Source: JBBQVS01 sp038211295
GTDB taxonomy: Bacteria; Chloroflexota; Ktedonobacteria; Ktedonobacterales; Ktedonobacteraceae
Direction of reading: 5' to 3'
Length of the DNA stretch: 23,008 nucleotides
Assembly (NCBI GenBank): GCA_038211295.1
Contig: JBBQVS010000067.1
Coordinates: 1 to 23,008, forward strand
Shown here piece after piece: positions 8,127 to 15,832 of this stretch (positions are counted from its first letter, which is position 1; every line of letters begins with the position of its first letter). The notes below the pieces were generated by a model, which saw only the letters and a program-made list of their open reading frames with translations, had not been told where the DNA came from and made no database searches. Made by a program: the position numbers and the translations under genes.

Positions 8127-8720
8127 CTATGCCTCCTGTGGAGGACGCATCAGGCGGAGCCACATAGCCATCATCAACACGACCACAAAGCCTGCTCCCG
8201 CGAGGAGAAACGTGTTGCGTGTCATAATAGTTAAGCCCGTCTGTACATATTGGCCCAGAACATATAGCACATCAACTACATTACTCAATACGAGTAAAAG
8301 ATGCACCATCAGATCGGTCTGGACAAGCGTGATAGCCAGCACGAGGAGTGGAATACTACCCAGTGTAAAGAACGTGATAGCAGCGAAGGCCGTTCCCCCC
8401 TTGCGCAACCGCGCCACGCGAGTGCGTTGTTGCTCGTGAATAACCTCAAGCTGCTGTGAGATTTGCCTGCGTTGCTCGACAGCTTGCATAATCGAACTCG
8501 TTGAGGCGCGTCCGCTCGTGGAAGAACTGCGCGTGACCGGGGGCTGCGCGGTCTGCTGAGAAATTCTTAGAAGTGCCTCGATACCGCGTTGACGTTGCTC
8601 AAAGACATGACAGTCAGGACATGCTCGCAAGTGTGCCTGCAACGCTACCTGATCGGCGGCGTTCGGCGCATCAGCGTCACGCTGATGGGACAACACTTGT
8701 TTAACGTCGTGACAGCGCAT
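8127..8720 (-). CDS. Putative anti-sigma factor with zf-HC2 zinc finger and three membrane helices
   Basis: The 197-aa protein opens with a zf-HC2/ZAS-type zinc site: C3, then HLRACPDC with H30, C34 and C37. This domain typically sequesters an ECF sigma factor. A Ser/Gln-rich linker leads to three predicted membrane helices at about 110-133, 138-158 and 168-191. Most anti-sigma factors of this class have one helix, so this one is unusual. Its ATG lies inside the end of the ECF sigma gene, with a 20-base overlap and GAGGAG upstream. The two genes are therefore probably translationally coupled and the proteins a cognate pair. It presumably releases sigma in response to an envelope signal, but no extracellular sensor domain is visible. 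Confidence 0.85.
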   Translation of the reverse strand: MRCHDVKQVLSHQRDADAPNAADQVALQAHLRACPDCHVFEQRQRGIEALLRISQQTAQPPVTRSSSTSGRASTSSIMQAVEQRRQISQQLEVIHEQQRTRVARLRKGGTAFAAITFFTLGSIPLLVLAITLVQTDLMVHLLLVLSNVVDVLYVLGQYVQTGLTIMTRNTFLLAGAGFVVVLMMAMWLRLMRPPQEA

Positions 8721-9453
8721 TGTTCTGCTCCTCTTCGAGAACCGAACCGTTTTGCATATAGCGTGCTAACAGTTCACGCGCACGATGAAGACGCGCCTTA
8801 ACAAGGGCAGGTGTCAAAGTAAGGGCCGAGGCGATTTCGTCATAGGAAAAATCATGCCAGTAACGTAGCACAATGACCGCGCGATACTTGGCGGGCAGGC
8901 GTTGTAGATACGTTTGTACCTCGTCATGCTGCTCACCTCGCAGTGCCGCCTGTTCAGGGCCGACGCCAGAGTCCACAATCCATTCCAGAAACGGCACATC
9001 CTCCAGTGGCAGAGCCAAGAAGCGGCGGCGGCGCAACTGGTCAATCGACAGGTGCGAGGCAATCGAGAGTAGCCAGGTACTAAATTTATGCGCGGGCTTA
9101 TAGGTCGCGAGTTGCGTATAGGCGCGTACAAACGCCTCCTGCGTCACATCTTCAGCCTCGGTTGCATTCCCAAGCATTCGATACGCCAGATTTTGCACGG
9201 CATCTTTATAGCGTTCCACAAGAACCGCAAAGATATTTTGATCGCCACGTAGCACTAACTCGACGAGTCCAGCATCACTCATTGCCTCAACTACTACTCC
9301 CGCCCTTGCCAGATTGCTGCTTACAAGATCGGCCGGGTTCGCAAGCGTACCAGTGCTGGTGCGCTGTTGTCCGCGCCGTGTCTCACGTGCCGATTGTGCG
9401 ATTGAGCCGATGGCACCTAATGGATTCGCAGCATTTATCGTTGATTCTAACAT
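8701..9453 (-). CDS. ECF-type RNA polymerase sigma factor
   Basis: Region 2 spans about residues 65-143, with the core-binding EAEDVTQEAFVRAY (99-112) and FSTWLLSIASHLSIDQLRR motifs. Region 4 spans about 180-233, with a helix-turn-helix beginning YDEIASALTLTPALVKARLHRAR (204-226). The 250 aa are longer than most ECF factors because of a low-complexity N-terminus of about 57 residues. An internal ATG at 9282 (residue 58) would give a standard-length protein, preceded by GAGG at very short spacing. GGTGA before the ATG at 9453 is slightly better, so the long form is kept with reservation. It overlaps the anti-sigma gene by 20 bases and heads the operon that includes the bactofilin-like gene, its probable target. 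Confidence 0.9.
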   Translation of the reverse strand: MLESTINAANPLGAIGSIAQSARETRRGQQRTSTGTLANPADLVSSNLARAGVVVEAMSDAGLVELVLRGDQNIFAVLVERYKDAVQNLAYRMLGNATEAEDVTQEAFVRAYTQLATYKPAHKFSTWLLSIASHLSIDQLRRRRFLALPLEDVPFLEWIVDSGVGPEQAALRGEQHDEVQTYLQRLPAKYRAVIVLRYWHDFSYDEIASALTLTPALVKARLHRARELLARYMQNGSVLEEEQNNALSRR

Positions 9454-9589
9454 ATATCACCGCTCATTTACTAGCGTTTTCATTTTTATATAAAAGAGAT
9501 AGAACAGCGTCTCTCCGCACGAACATGTACGAGTTGTCATTAAAAAAGTTGTATGTCAACAACTCACAAGAAACTTTGTAACCTCACAT

Positions 9590-9598
9590 AGTATAACA
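9590..9598 (-). promoter_or_regulatory. Possible extended -10 promoter for the ECF sigma operon
   Basis: On the minus strand TG-T-TATACT forms an extended -10 element about 135 bases before the sigma-factor ATG. No good -35 accompanies it. A small 6-bp hairpin (9547-9564) that includes a TTGACA lies between this element and the gene. The assignment is weak. Confidence 0.3.
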
Positions 9599-9670
9599 TA
9601 TCTGTATAGCAAAATATTCATTATCAGGTGTGCGAAAACGGAGCAGGAGGGCGGTATATAAAGCGGAGAA

Positions 9671-9703
9671 GTTGAGGTGAGCACGACGGCGGCTCACCTC
9701 AAC
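9671..9703 (-). terminator. Hairpin terminator after the isochorismatase-family gene
   Basis: A 12-bp perfect stem, GTTGAGGTGAGC (9671-9682) and its complement (9692-9703), with a 9-base loop, lies 17 bases past the stop at 9721. On the minus strand TTCTCC follows, only a weak U-tract. Its position just after the last gene of the transcript supports termination. Confidence 0.65.
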
Positions 9704-9720
9704 ATTTCCATATGCTGCAA

Positions 9721-10278
9721 CTAGAACACTACATTGGCGGCGACTTTTGTCGTAATAACATGTTCGTCGGTGCCGAAGTCATCGAGGGTGTAGTTGTGGT
9801 GGGCCACTATCTGCGTGGACGATAGCACCTCACTATCAACGGTACTGTGCGCGTCCTGTACAAGCGTCACATCATAACCGCGACTGATCGCGGTCCTGCT
9901 CGTCGTGTCAATGCACATTTCTGTGCGACAACCCGTAATCACAAGGCGATGAATGTGTAGCGCGTCGAGCGTCTCTTGCAGTGGCGTCTGATAAAACGCA
10001 TCGGAGGCACGTTTCCGCAATATGACCTCGCCTACAAGCGGCGCGACCATCGCATGAATCTGCCAACCGACAGAGTGCGGGGCGAGGCTCAAGCCTTCGC
10101 CTTCGTATGAGTCGCCATCATGCTGAATATAGATGACTGGTATTTGTGCTGTCCGTGCCTTCGCCAGTAGACCAGCGATATTCGCTAGCACAATCGGCGC
10201 GTTATACGATGGATCGGCGGGGTTCTCAATGAGTCCTACCTGCACGTCAATGACAAGTAGGGCGGTGTTATTAAACAT
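9721..10278 (-). CDS. Isochorismatase-family cysteine hydrolase
   Basis: The 185-aa protein matches the size of the family, which hydrolyses amide or vinyl-ether bonds in substrates such as nicotinamide, biuret, carbamoyl compounds or isochorismate. The catalytic triad is visible: D11 in LLVIDVQ, K89 in VILRKR and C122 in TGCRTEMCID. The substrate cannot be inferred, because no pncA-, entB- or urea-pathway gene is nearby. The frame opens at 10452 inside the upstream gene, but ATG 10278 is the likely start: AAGGAG at 10287-10292 precedes it and the family's N-terminal LLVID strand follows at once. It begins 37 bp after the HEAT-like gene and is probably cotranscribed with it. Confidence 0.9.
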   Translation of the reverse strand: MFNNTALLVIDVQVGLIENPADPSYNAPIVLANIAGLLAKARTAQIPVIYIQHDGDSYEGEGLSLAPHSVGWQIHAMVAPLVGEVILRKRASDAFYQTPLQETLDALHIHRLVITGCRTEMCIDTTSRTAISRGYDVTLVQDAHSTVDSEVLSSTQIVAHHNYTLDDFGTDEHVITTKVAANVVF

Positions 10279-10315
10279 AGAAGAAACTCCTTCATTACCT
10301 ACAGTTACTCTCTTC

Positions 10316-13300
10316 TCACGATGTAAACGTAAATTGCGCGGCCTCCGCGACGAGAGCGGACACGTCCTCTTTATACGTCTGCAAACGCGCGATACGCTCA
10401 TCGCTCCATCCGTTGGCTTGACTGACCTGAGCAAGCAGAGCGGCGAGGGCAAGCCGACGGAGGCGTTCGTCTGAGCTTATCGCGAACGCACTTTCAAGGG
10501 TAAACAGGTCGGCATCGGGTCGCATCGTGGCGTGCTGAACCGCTTGCTCCGCCGTTGCCAGCGCGTCGGCGTGCAGACCGTCACGCAACTGCTGTAACTC
10601 TTGCATGACCTCTTCCCAGGGCAAACCGGCACACACCACACTGATACGCAAAGCAAGTGTGAGGCGATCAGGAGCGAGTGCCGCGAGTAGCGCACGCGTT
10701 GTCGGCACAAGTTGACGCCTGTTGTACGAGAGTAGCGGTAGGAATTGTTTTATAGTGATTTGTAACGCGCGACGGTCAGGGACTATTCCACGTACCGCGT
10801 CACCCACCAGCACTGCATCCTCACCCGTATAGGTAGCAAAGACCACGTTTGCCGCAGAGGCACATTCTTCTGGAAGTCGTGAGTGCATTGCCTGTAATAA
10901 TGATGTCAGCAATACGCGGTCTACGTCTGTTACTGGATGTGTTGTACACCGATGTAACGTGTTGATACGTACCTCCGACTCTTGATGCATAAGCAACAAC
11001 GCAAGGATACGCGCTAATCGACGCTGGGCAAGAGACGATATGCCATCTGTTGGAATAGCCACAACACCACGCGCGATGGCGATATCAGGCGATTGCGCCG
11101 CGAGCGAAAATATGTCCCATGTTTCCACCCGCTCCAGATATGACCAGAAGGCACGGAGCAACGCAACACGCACATCACGGTGCAGGTCGCGCTCGTTAAA
11201 AATGAGCAGTTGTTGGTAGGCGGCATCTGAAGCAAGTTCGCCTATCAAGCGTACAACCTCTTTAGCAACCGTTACTCGTTGCAGTGGTATAGCACATAGA
11301 ATGTTCAAGGCCGCCGTCTCTGGCATGGTTAGTAGCGCGGCACGCAAGGCGTAAATTGCGATACGCGCTCGCTCATCGTTCAGAGCATCCACCAGTGTCT
11401 GGATACCCTGACCCGCGTCAAGCCTACCAAGAATGCGTAGCGTTGTATCGCGCACTGCTTGCCGCTCATCGTTGGCAAACGAAATAAGATACTGTGGTGA
11501 GAGAAAGTGCATCACGCCCAACCTGTCTAGCATAGATTGCACCACGACTGTTGTTTGCTCCGGGTTACGTGCGACTTCTAGCACAATTCGCGAGAAGAGT
11601 TCCTGCTGTGTGGGCGTCCAACGCTGAAAGCCATTTGTAAGCTGAAGCACTTTTCGTACTTTTCCCGTGACAAATTTTCCCGTCACAGCATTTTGTCCAA
11701 GAAACGGAGTAATGAGGTCTTGTCTGTAACGATGCAGGTAGGCAGAGACCGTTGATAACTCTATATAACTTTTATCTTCCACCAACAGCGCGGGAATAAG
11801 TGTAGCCAATCGTTCACGCCGATACAAAGAAAAAAAGCGCAAGCAAATATCACCCATATAAGGTGAGCGTGTCGTAAAGACCATTGGTTCGAGGATCGTA
11901 GCAAGTTCATCAAAGACACGGAAACGTCTTCCAAACGCACGAAGCATCGAGAGAAGCTTTTGCTCCTCCTCGCGCTTCTGCCATTCTTGCAAGACGGGCA
12001 ACAGCGCGGGAGCAATACGCCTTACATCAGTATCAGAAAGAAATCTATCAAGAGTATAGACACCTACACCACCGCGCTCACGATAGAAAACAGGGAGCTG
12101 ACCGGCACACCATATGGGATGAAATGGTACAAGATGTAGCATCAGCTTTTCCAGAGATTGTGCGGTAAGTGATGAAAGGTCTGGTGCATTCAGGGTATCG
12201 CGCATAATCTGGACAAGCTCATCGAGATGCTCACTTCGCCACATGCCATAGGGCAGTTCGGCCAGCGCGGTCAGCATTTCGTAGCGTACAGGGTCTTGCT
12301 CGTTGCGACGATTACGGACAAGCAAGAGCGCGTCTGCGAGGTGGTTACGCTCATAACGCGTTGTGGAGATTAAAGCTTGTAACGCTACCCCGCGCAAATC
12401 GGCGTCAGGTGAGCCAAGCGAGGCATTGAGCAGAGTGCGTGCCTCATCCCAGGGCAGGAACGTGGCATAAGGCAGCCGCTCCTGTGGCCTCGTCGCGAGT
12501 ATGGGCAAGGCCAGGTTACGACGCGCCTCCTGTAGACGTTCGGGTAGAGGTAGAGCCGCGACAATGTGTCGAGCCAGCACGCCCTCATCAGTACGCCAAC
12601 CACGTCCACAGGCATTGTAAAGCGCGAGCCGTTGTGGTAAAGCAAGCTTGCGAAAGTTGTTGCTATTGATCGAGCCAGGATGTCGCGTAAACAGGGCCAG
12701 TAGGTGTTCGGTAGTCAGGCGGTGCATGACCGCGTTAAACTTCAGGCGGCTCTGCTCTTCGCTCCGTAACACAAGGTCAGCAACTGCGTCGGGCCGTTGT
12801 TGCACCAATGCTTGTATTTCCAGACGCGCTAGAGGATAGACTATACGCATTGCTCGTACAAGGTCAAGTGCGAGGTCGGGAAAGAAGCGCGAAAGTCGAG
12901 GTAACACTGCGTTGACATGCACAAGGAGTTGCTGGTCAAGCGTTTTTGTCGTTACATCGATACGTGCTTGTAGAAGTTCGACCACAAGCACAGAATGTAG
13001 TCGCCCCAACCGTCGCCAATCGGGAACACCAAATAGCTCTAGTACCTGTGCAACGTGGTGTGTTACCACTTCCCGCGAACCAAACGCGAGCAAATCTAGT
13101 AACTCATGAGAGTGCCGCGTGGCAAGCGTCTCAAGGTACAGGTCAATGGCAACCTGCCGATGGCTTCGATACAGACGACGAATTAGCACACCTTTTGCGT
13201 CGGGCCGTACTACATCGAAAGCAGTCTGTACCTCGGCATCGCTACCCAAAAATGAAATCAACGCGAGTGCGAGTGTACGCACGCTAGAAGATATGTCAGA

Positions 13301-13510
13301 GAGTGCTGACAAAACGAGCGTAGTGTCGCGACTTCCATAACAGGTTTGTAGAGCTAGAAGACGCTCATAAAGCGTTCCCTGCGCCAACGCCGCAATTGTA
13401 CGAGCGACACTTGTATCACTCGCGGCTTCCCTTCCAAGCTCCACCAAACGACGCATACGGGCCATATACGTAAGTGTTTCACATTCAAGTAGAAGTTGCT
13501 CCGGCGTCAT
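10316..13510 (-). CDS. Large HEAT-like alpha-solenoid protein, function unknown
   Basis: The 1064-aa protein has no signal peptide, membrane helix or catalytic motif that I can see. It is almost entirely helical, rich in Leu, Ala and Arg, with recurrent paired-helix units such as ERQAVRDTTLRILGRLDAG, ERARIAIYALRAALL and RDVRVALLRAFWSYL. These resemble HEAT/ARM repeats. Such solenoids are usually protein-interaction scaffolds in the cytoplasm. The open frame extends to 13636, but the start was set at ATG 13510 because GGGAG (13519-13523) lies eight bases upstream and a promoter at 13544-13572 would exclude the longer form. It is separated from the upstream signalling operon by 347 bp and followed closely by the hydrolase gene. 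Any functional link with the kinase operon is speculation. Confidence 0.75.
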   Translation of the reverse strand: MTPEQLLLECETLTYMARMRRLVELGREAASDTSVARTIAALAQGTLYERLLALQTCYGSRDTTLVLSALSDISSSVRTLALALISFLGSDAEVQTAFDVVRPDAKGVLIRRLYRSHRQVAIDLYLETLATRHSHELLDLLAFGSREVVTHHVAQVLELFGVPDWRRLGRLHSVLVVELLQARIDVTTKTLDQQLLVHVNAVLPRLSRFFPDLALDLVRAMRIVYPLARLEIQALVQQRPDAVADLVLRSEEQSRLKFNAVMHRLTTEHLLALFTRHPGSINSNNFRKLALPQRLALYNACGRGWRTDEGVLARHIVAALPLPERLQEARRNLALPILATRPQERLPYATFLPWDEARTLLNASLGSPDADLRGVALQALISTTRYERNHLADALLLVRNRRNEQDPVRYEMLTALAELPYGMWRSEHLDELVQIMRDTLNAPDLSSLTAQSLEKLMLHLVPFHPIWCAGQLPVFYRERGGVGVYTLDRFLSDTDVRRIAPALLPVLQEWQKREEEQKLLSMLRAFGRRFRVFDELATILEPMVFTTRSPYMGDICLRFFSLYRRERLATLIPALLVEDKSYIELSTVSAYLHRYRQDLITPFLGQNAVTGKFVTGKVRKVLQLTNGFQRWTPTQQELFSRIVLEVARNPEQTTVVVQSMLDRLGVMHFLSPQYLISFANDERQAVRDTTLRILGRLDAGQGIQTLVDALNDERARIAIYALRAALLTMPETAALNILCAIPLQRVTVAKEVVRLIGELASDAAYQQLLIFNERDLHRDVRVALLRAFWSYLERVETWDIFSLAAQSPDIAIARGVVAIPTDGISSLAQRRLARILALLLMHQESEVRINTLHRCTTHPVTDVDRVLLTSLLQAMHSRLPEECASAANVVFATYTGEDAVLVGDAVRGIVPDRRALQITIKQFLPLLSYNRRQLVPTTRALLAALAPDRLTLALRISVVCAGLPWEEVMQELQQLRDGLHADALATAEQAVQHATMRPDADLFTLESAFAISSDERLRRLALAALLAQVSQANGWSDERIARLQTYKEDVSALVAEAAQFTFTS

Positions 13511-13543
13511 AGCTCTCTCTCCCGCAAAATCAATAGTACGTCT

Positions 13544-13572
13544 AAGATAGCGTATCTCCGCGAGAAAAGCAA
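13544..13572 (-). promoter_or_regulatory. Predicted promoter of the HEAT-like gene
   Basis: On the minus strand TTGCTT (13567-13572), a 17-base spacer and TATCTT (13544-13549) form a moderate sigma-70 match. Initiation near 13537 leaves a leader of about 27 bases with the GGGAG ribosome site before ATG 13510. Confidence 0.4.
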
Positions 13573-13574
13573 CA

Positions 13575-13630
13575 GGGGACAAGGGGGCATGGACTACTAT
13601 ACTCCCGCCTGTGTGACATGGCTTGTCCCC
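13575..13630. repeat. Inverted repeat upstream of the HEAT-like gene
   Basis: GGGGACAAG at 13575-13583 is matched by its exact complement at 13622-13630, with partial extension of the pairing inward through CATG. It lies immediately upstream of the predicted -35 box, so it could be an operator or a transcript hairpin. No known regulator site is recognised. Confidence 0.45.
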
Positions 13631-13727
13631 GTACACACTATGGTTTTACCAGCTTTTGAAAACCACAACCTATCCATAAGTACCTGTTATGAATATTTCT
13701 TGTTACTTCTGCACATTTTGTAGTTCG

Positions 13728-13752
13728 GTTATCCACATTTGTTGTGGATAAC
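13728..13752. promoter_or_regulatory. Pair of perfect, inverted DnaA boxes
   Basis: GTTATCCACA at 13728-13737 and its reverse complement at 13743-13752 are separated by five bases. Each contains the nine-base E. coli consensus DnaA box TTATCCACA without mismatch (13729-13737 plus strand, 13743-13751 minus strand). A poorer CTATCCATA match with two mismatches lies at 13670-13678 beside an AT-rich stretch. Two boxes are too few to call a replication origin. The same bases would also form an RNA hairpin. Confidence 0.5.
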
Positions 13753-13774
13753 TTTGTAGTAAGTGCCATCATGC

Positions 13775-13830
13775 GAAAAAGGGCATAGACAATGCTCTCC
13801 CACTCTATTGACAGGATGGAAGAGCATTGT
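13775..13830 (-). terminator. Terminator-like hairpin after the FHA gene
   Basis: ACAATGCTCT at 13789-13798 pairs with AGAGCATTGT at 13821-13830, and the stem can be extended inward by a mismatch and three more pairs. On the minus strand a TTTTT run (13775-13779) follows about nine bases after the stem. It lies 28 bases past the FHA gene stop and probably ends the five-gene signalling transcript. Confidence 0.55.
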
Positions 13831-13857
13831 ACTAAATTTGCGCTAAGGTGTTTTTGC

Positions 13858-14451
13858 TTACGCTGTTTTAAAGCGGAGCAGGACGCGACCCAGCCGTACC
13901 TCGTCGTTATCGTGCAACTGAGTTGGCGTCTTACCTGCCAGACGCTGGCGATTCAGGAAGGTGAAGTTTGTGCTGTTCTCATCTTCCAGCATGTACTGCC
14001 CATTCTCGACAAAGATGCGGGCGTGTAGACGTGAGACGCCGCCATCTTCGCCCCCATGCGCGGTCAGGTCTACATCGGGATAGATGCTACTCACGGCATC
14101 CTCGCGCCCAATGAGAATATTGTCTTTTCCGCTCAGGTCGAACTCTTGATTATCAGCCTCAACAATCAGTCGTGCCTGCAAGCCGTTATGTACGGGACTC
14201 TGGGCGACAGGCGCTGCTGCCTGTGGGTCATCGAACGACTGCACTGGCTCCGGTGCGGGTACAAACGCAGGTGCGGGCGCGAACGCTGGGTCTGGCTCTG
14301 GTTGAACCTGCTGCACTGGCACTGGCTCCGGGGGTGCCGACGTAGCAACGGCTACGGGTGCGGGTGCTGCTGCGTTGAGAGGCTCACCGCACTCATCACA
14401 AAATGCTGAGCCATCGGGATTGTCATGCCCTAAAGAACATCGTACTGACAT
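13858..14451 (-). CDS. FHA-domain protein with N-terminal zinc ribbon
   Basis: The 197-aa protein has an N-terminal zinc ribbon with C5, H9, C18 and C21, a Pro/Ala/Val-rich linker at about 25-90, and a C-terminal forkhead-associated domain at about 93-194. The FHA phosphothreonine-binding positions are present: IGR (114-116), SRLH (140-143) and N163, N167. The usual glycine of STNGT is Phe (STNFT, 160-164). FHA domains dock to phosphothreonine, so this is the likely reader or substrate of the nearby kinase. ATG 14451 was chosen over 14496 because AAGGAAGGA precedes it and the zinc ribbon then starts at residue 5. It is the last gene of the operon, 98 bp after the VWA gene. Confidence 0.9.
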   Translation of the reverse strand: MSVRCSLGHDNPDGSAFCDECGEPLNAAAPAPVAVATSAPPEPVPVQQVQPEPDPAFAPAPAFVPAPEPVQSFDDPQAAAPVAQSPVHNGLQARLIVEADNQEFDLSGKDNILIGREDAVSSIYPDVDLTAHGGEDGGVSRLHARIFVENGQYMLEDENSTNFTFLNRQRLAGKTPTQLHDNDEVRLGRVLLRFKTA

Positions 14452-14549
14452 TGATTCTATCCTTCCTTCAATACCTATTATTTGCCGTAGGTTCAAGGGG
14501 CAACTCTGCGCGTTGCCCTCTTCTCTCTCTGTGTATAAAGAACGTTTTG

Positions 14550-15788
14550 TTATGGAATAATATCATCCAGGCGTTGAGTAAGTTTACGCGTCTTGTTCCC
14601 AATAGACTTGACCTGTTCCTGTGATATCTGCTGGCCTTGATTGATCTGTTCAATCGCGGCCTGTGTTTCGGCATCCAGCACGCGGGTGACGTTTGGCGCA
14701 AGCTTCGTTGTTGCCTTACCTGTGCGCTTATATTCATCAAGTACACGTGTAACCAAACGGTTCGCGTTCGCTTTTTCCGCGAAGTTCATAACCGTTGCGT
14801 TCACCTGCGCGGCCTCGTTCGCGTCCGCAGTGAAGGTTATCTTAATGTCGTCACGCACACGCTCACCAACAAGACCCGCAACGGGTACATCATAGGAGAG
14901 TTCGGCCTGCGCGATACGGAAGAGACCGGCGGGACGTGGGTCAATCATCAGTTCGACCAGCACCGATTGCGCGGTATCCTTTTCCAGGTCGCCCAGTGGA
15001 ATAGTGACCTGACGATCTGAAAGGCTAGACGGGTCGATGTCGCGGATGAGCGGCAAGACTTTGACGGCCTTGCGCGGTGAAACGCCGGCAGGCAGGCGGA
15101 GTGTCAGTGCCGAGTTGCGAACCGCAACGGCTACCGCGCTCTGCAACTGCTGCTGGAAAATGCTCATCGCGTCAGATGCACTCTTGATAAACTCGGCAGG
15201 TGTGCCACCGCTCAGCTGTCCAATATCATCAAGTAGGCTCTCGTCCCAATCGGAGCCGATGCCCAGTGGGTTGATCGCGATATTGGCGGCGGCGGCGTCC
15301 CGTGCGAGCTGACGACAACGGTCTGTATCGCCATAGGTGACGCCATCGGTGAGCAGAATCATGCGGTTTACGGCGTTGGGGATATTCCAACGGCGCAACT
15401 CGCCCAGGCCCTGCATCATACCGAGTGACATCGTGGTGCCACCTGCGTCTGGTATACGGTCAATCGCGGCCTTCATTCCACTGGGGTCATTCGCAGGCAT
15501 CGAGGGAATAATCACCTGTGCGGTATCGTCGAATATGACCACAGAAATGTAGTCGCTCGGCTCCAAACGGTCAATCACCATCTTTACCGCTTCTTTGACA
15601 TTTTTGAGCTTCGCACCCCGCATGGACCCTGAATGGTCAAGCACAATGGCAAAGTTTAACGGCATACGCACCTGCGCCATCATTGCTGTCGGCTTTGTTT
15701 CCAGAAGAACATATGCGATCTGGCTTCCACCAGTAACGGGCATGAAATCTTTTCCTAGCTGATGCGCTAGTGTTACCTCTCCGGGCAT
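14550..15788 (-). CDS. Cytosolic von Willebrand factor A (VWA) domain protein
   Basis: The 412-aa protein has a VWA domain at about 43-220 with a complete metal-ion-dependent adhesion site: DHSGS (D51, S53, S55), GGTT (T118/T119) and LLTDG (D148). A beta-rich region follows at about 230-340, and the last 70 residues look helical and Gln/Lys-rich. There is no signal peptide or membrane segment, so it probably acts in the cytoplasm as a Mg-dependent protein-interaction module, as in many VWA proteins encoded beside kinases or AAA+ ATPases. It lies 44 bp after the zinc-ribbon phosphatase gene, with AAAGGAG ten bases before its ATG. No catalytic activity is expected. Partner proteins are unknown. 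Confidence 0.9.
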   Translation of the reverse strand: MPGEVTLAHQLGKDFMPVTGGSQIAYVLLETKPTAMMAQVRMPLNFAIVLDHSGSMRGAKLKNVKEAVKMVIDRLEPSDYISVVIFDDTAQVIIPSMPANDPSGMKAAIDRIPDAGGTTMSLGMMQGLGELRRWNIPNAVNRMILLTDGVTYGDTDRCRQLARDAAAANIAINPLGIGSDWDESLLDDIGQLSGGTPAEFIKSASDAMSIFQQQLQSAVAVAVRNSALTLRLPAGVSPRKAVKVLPLIRDIDPSSLSDRQVTIPLGDLEKDTAQSVLVELMIDPRPAGLFRIAQAELSYDVPVAGLVGERVRDDIKITFTADANEAAQVNATVMNFAEKANANRLVTRVLDEYKRTGKATTKLAPNVTRVLDAETQAAIEQINQGQQISQEQVKSIGNKTRKLTQRLDDIIP

Positions 15789-15832
15789 AATATAACGGCT
15801 CCTTTCGCTTCGGCTGGCCCTAGTATATCATA

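Noticed and set aside
8050..8163. N-terminal extension of the bactofilin-like protein starting at 8163
   Set aside because: It would overlap the anti-sigma gene and cross a hairpin. The Shine-Dalgarno and signal helix fit ATG 8049.
10279..10452. 58-residue Arg-rich extension of the isochorismatase-family protein
   Set aside because: It lies largely within the end of the HEAT-like gene in another frame, and AAGGAG supports the ATG at 10278.
13511..13636. 42-residue extension of the HEAT-like protein
   Set aside because: The promoter candidate and inverted repeat lie inside it, and GGGAG supports ATG 13510.
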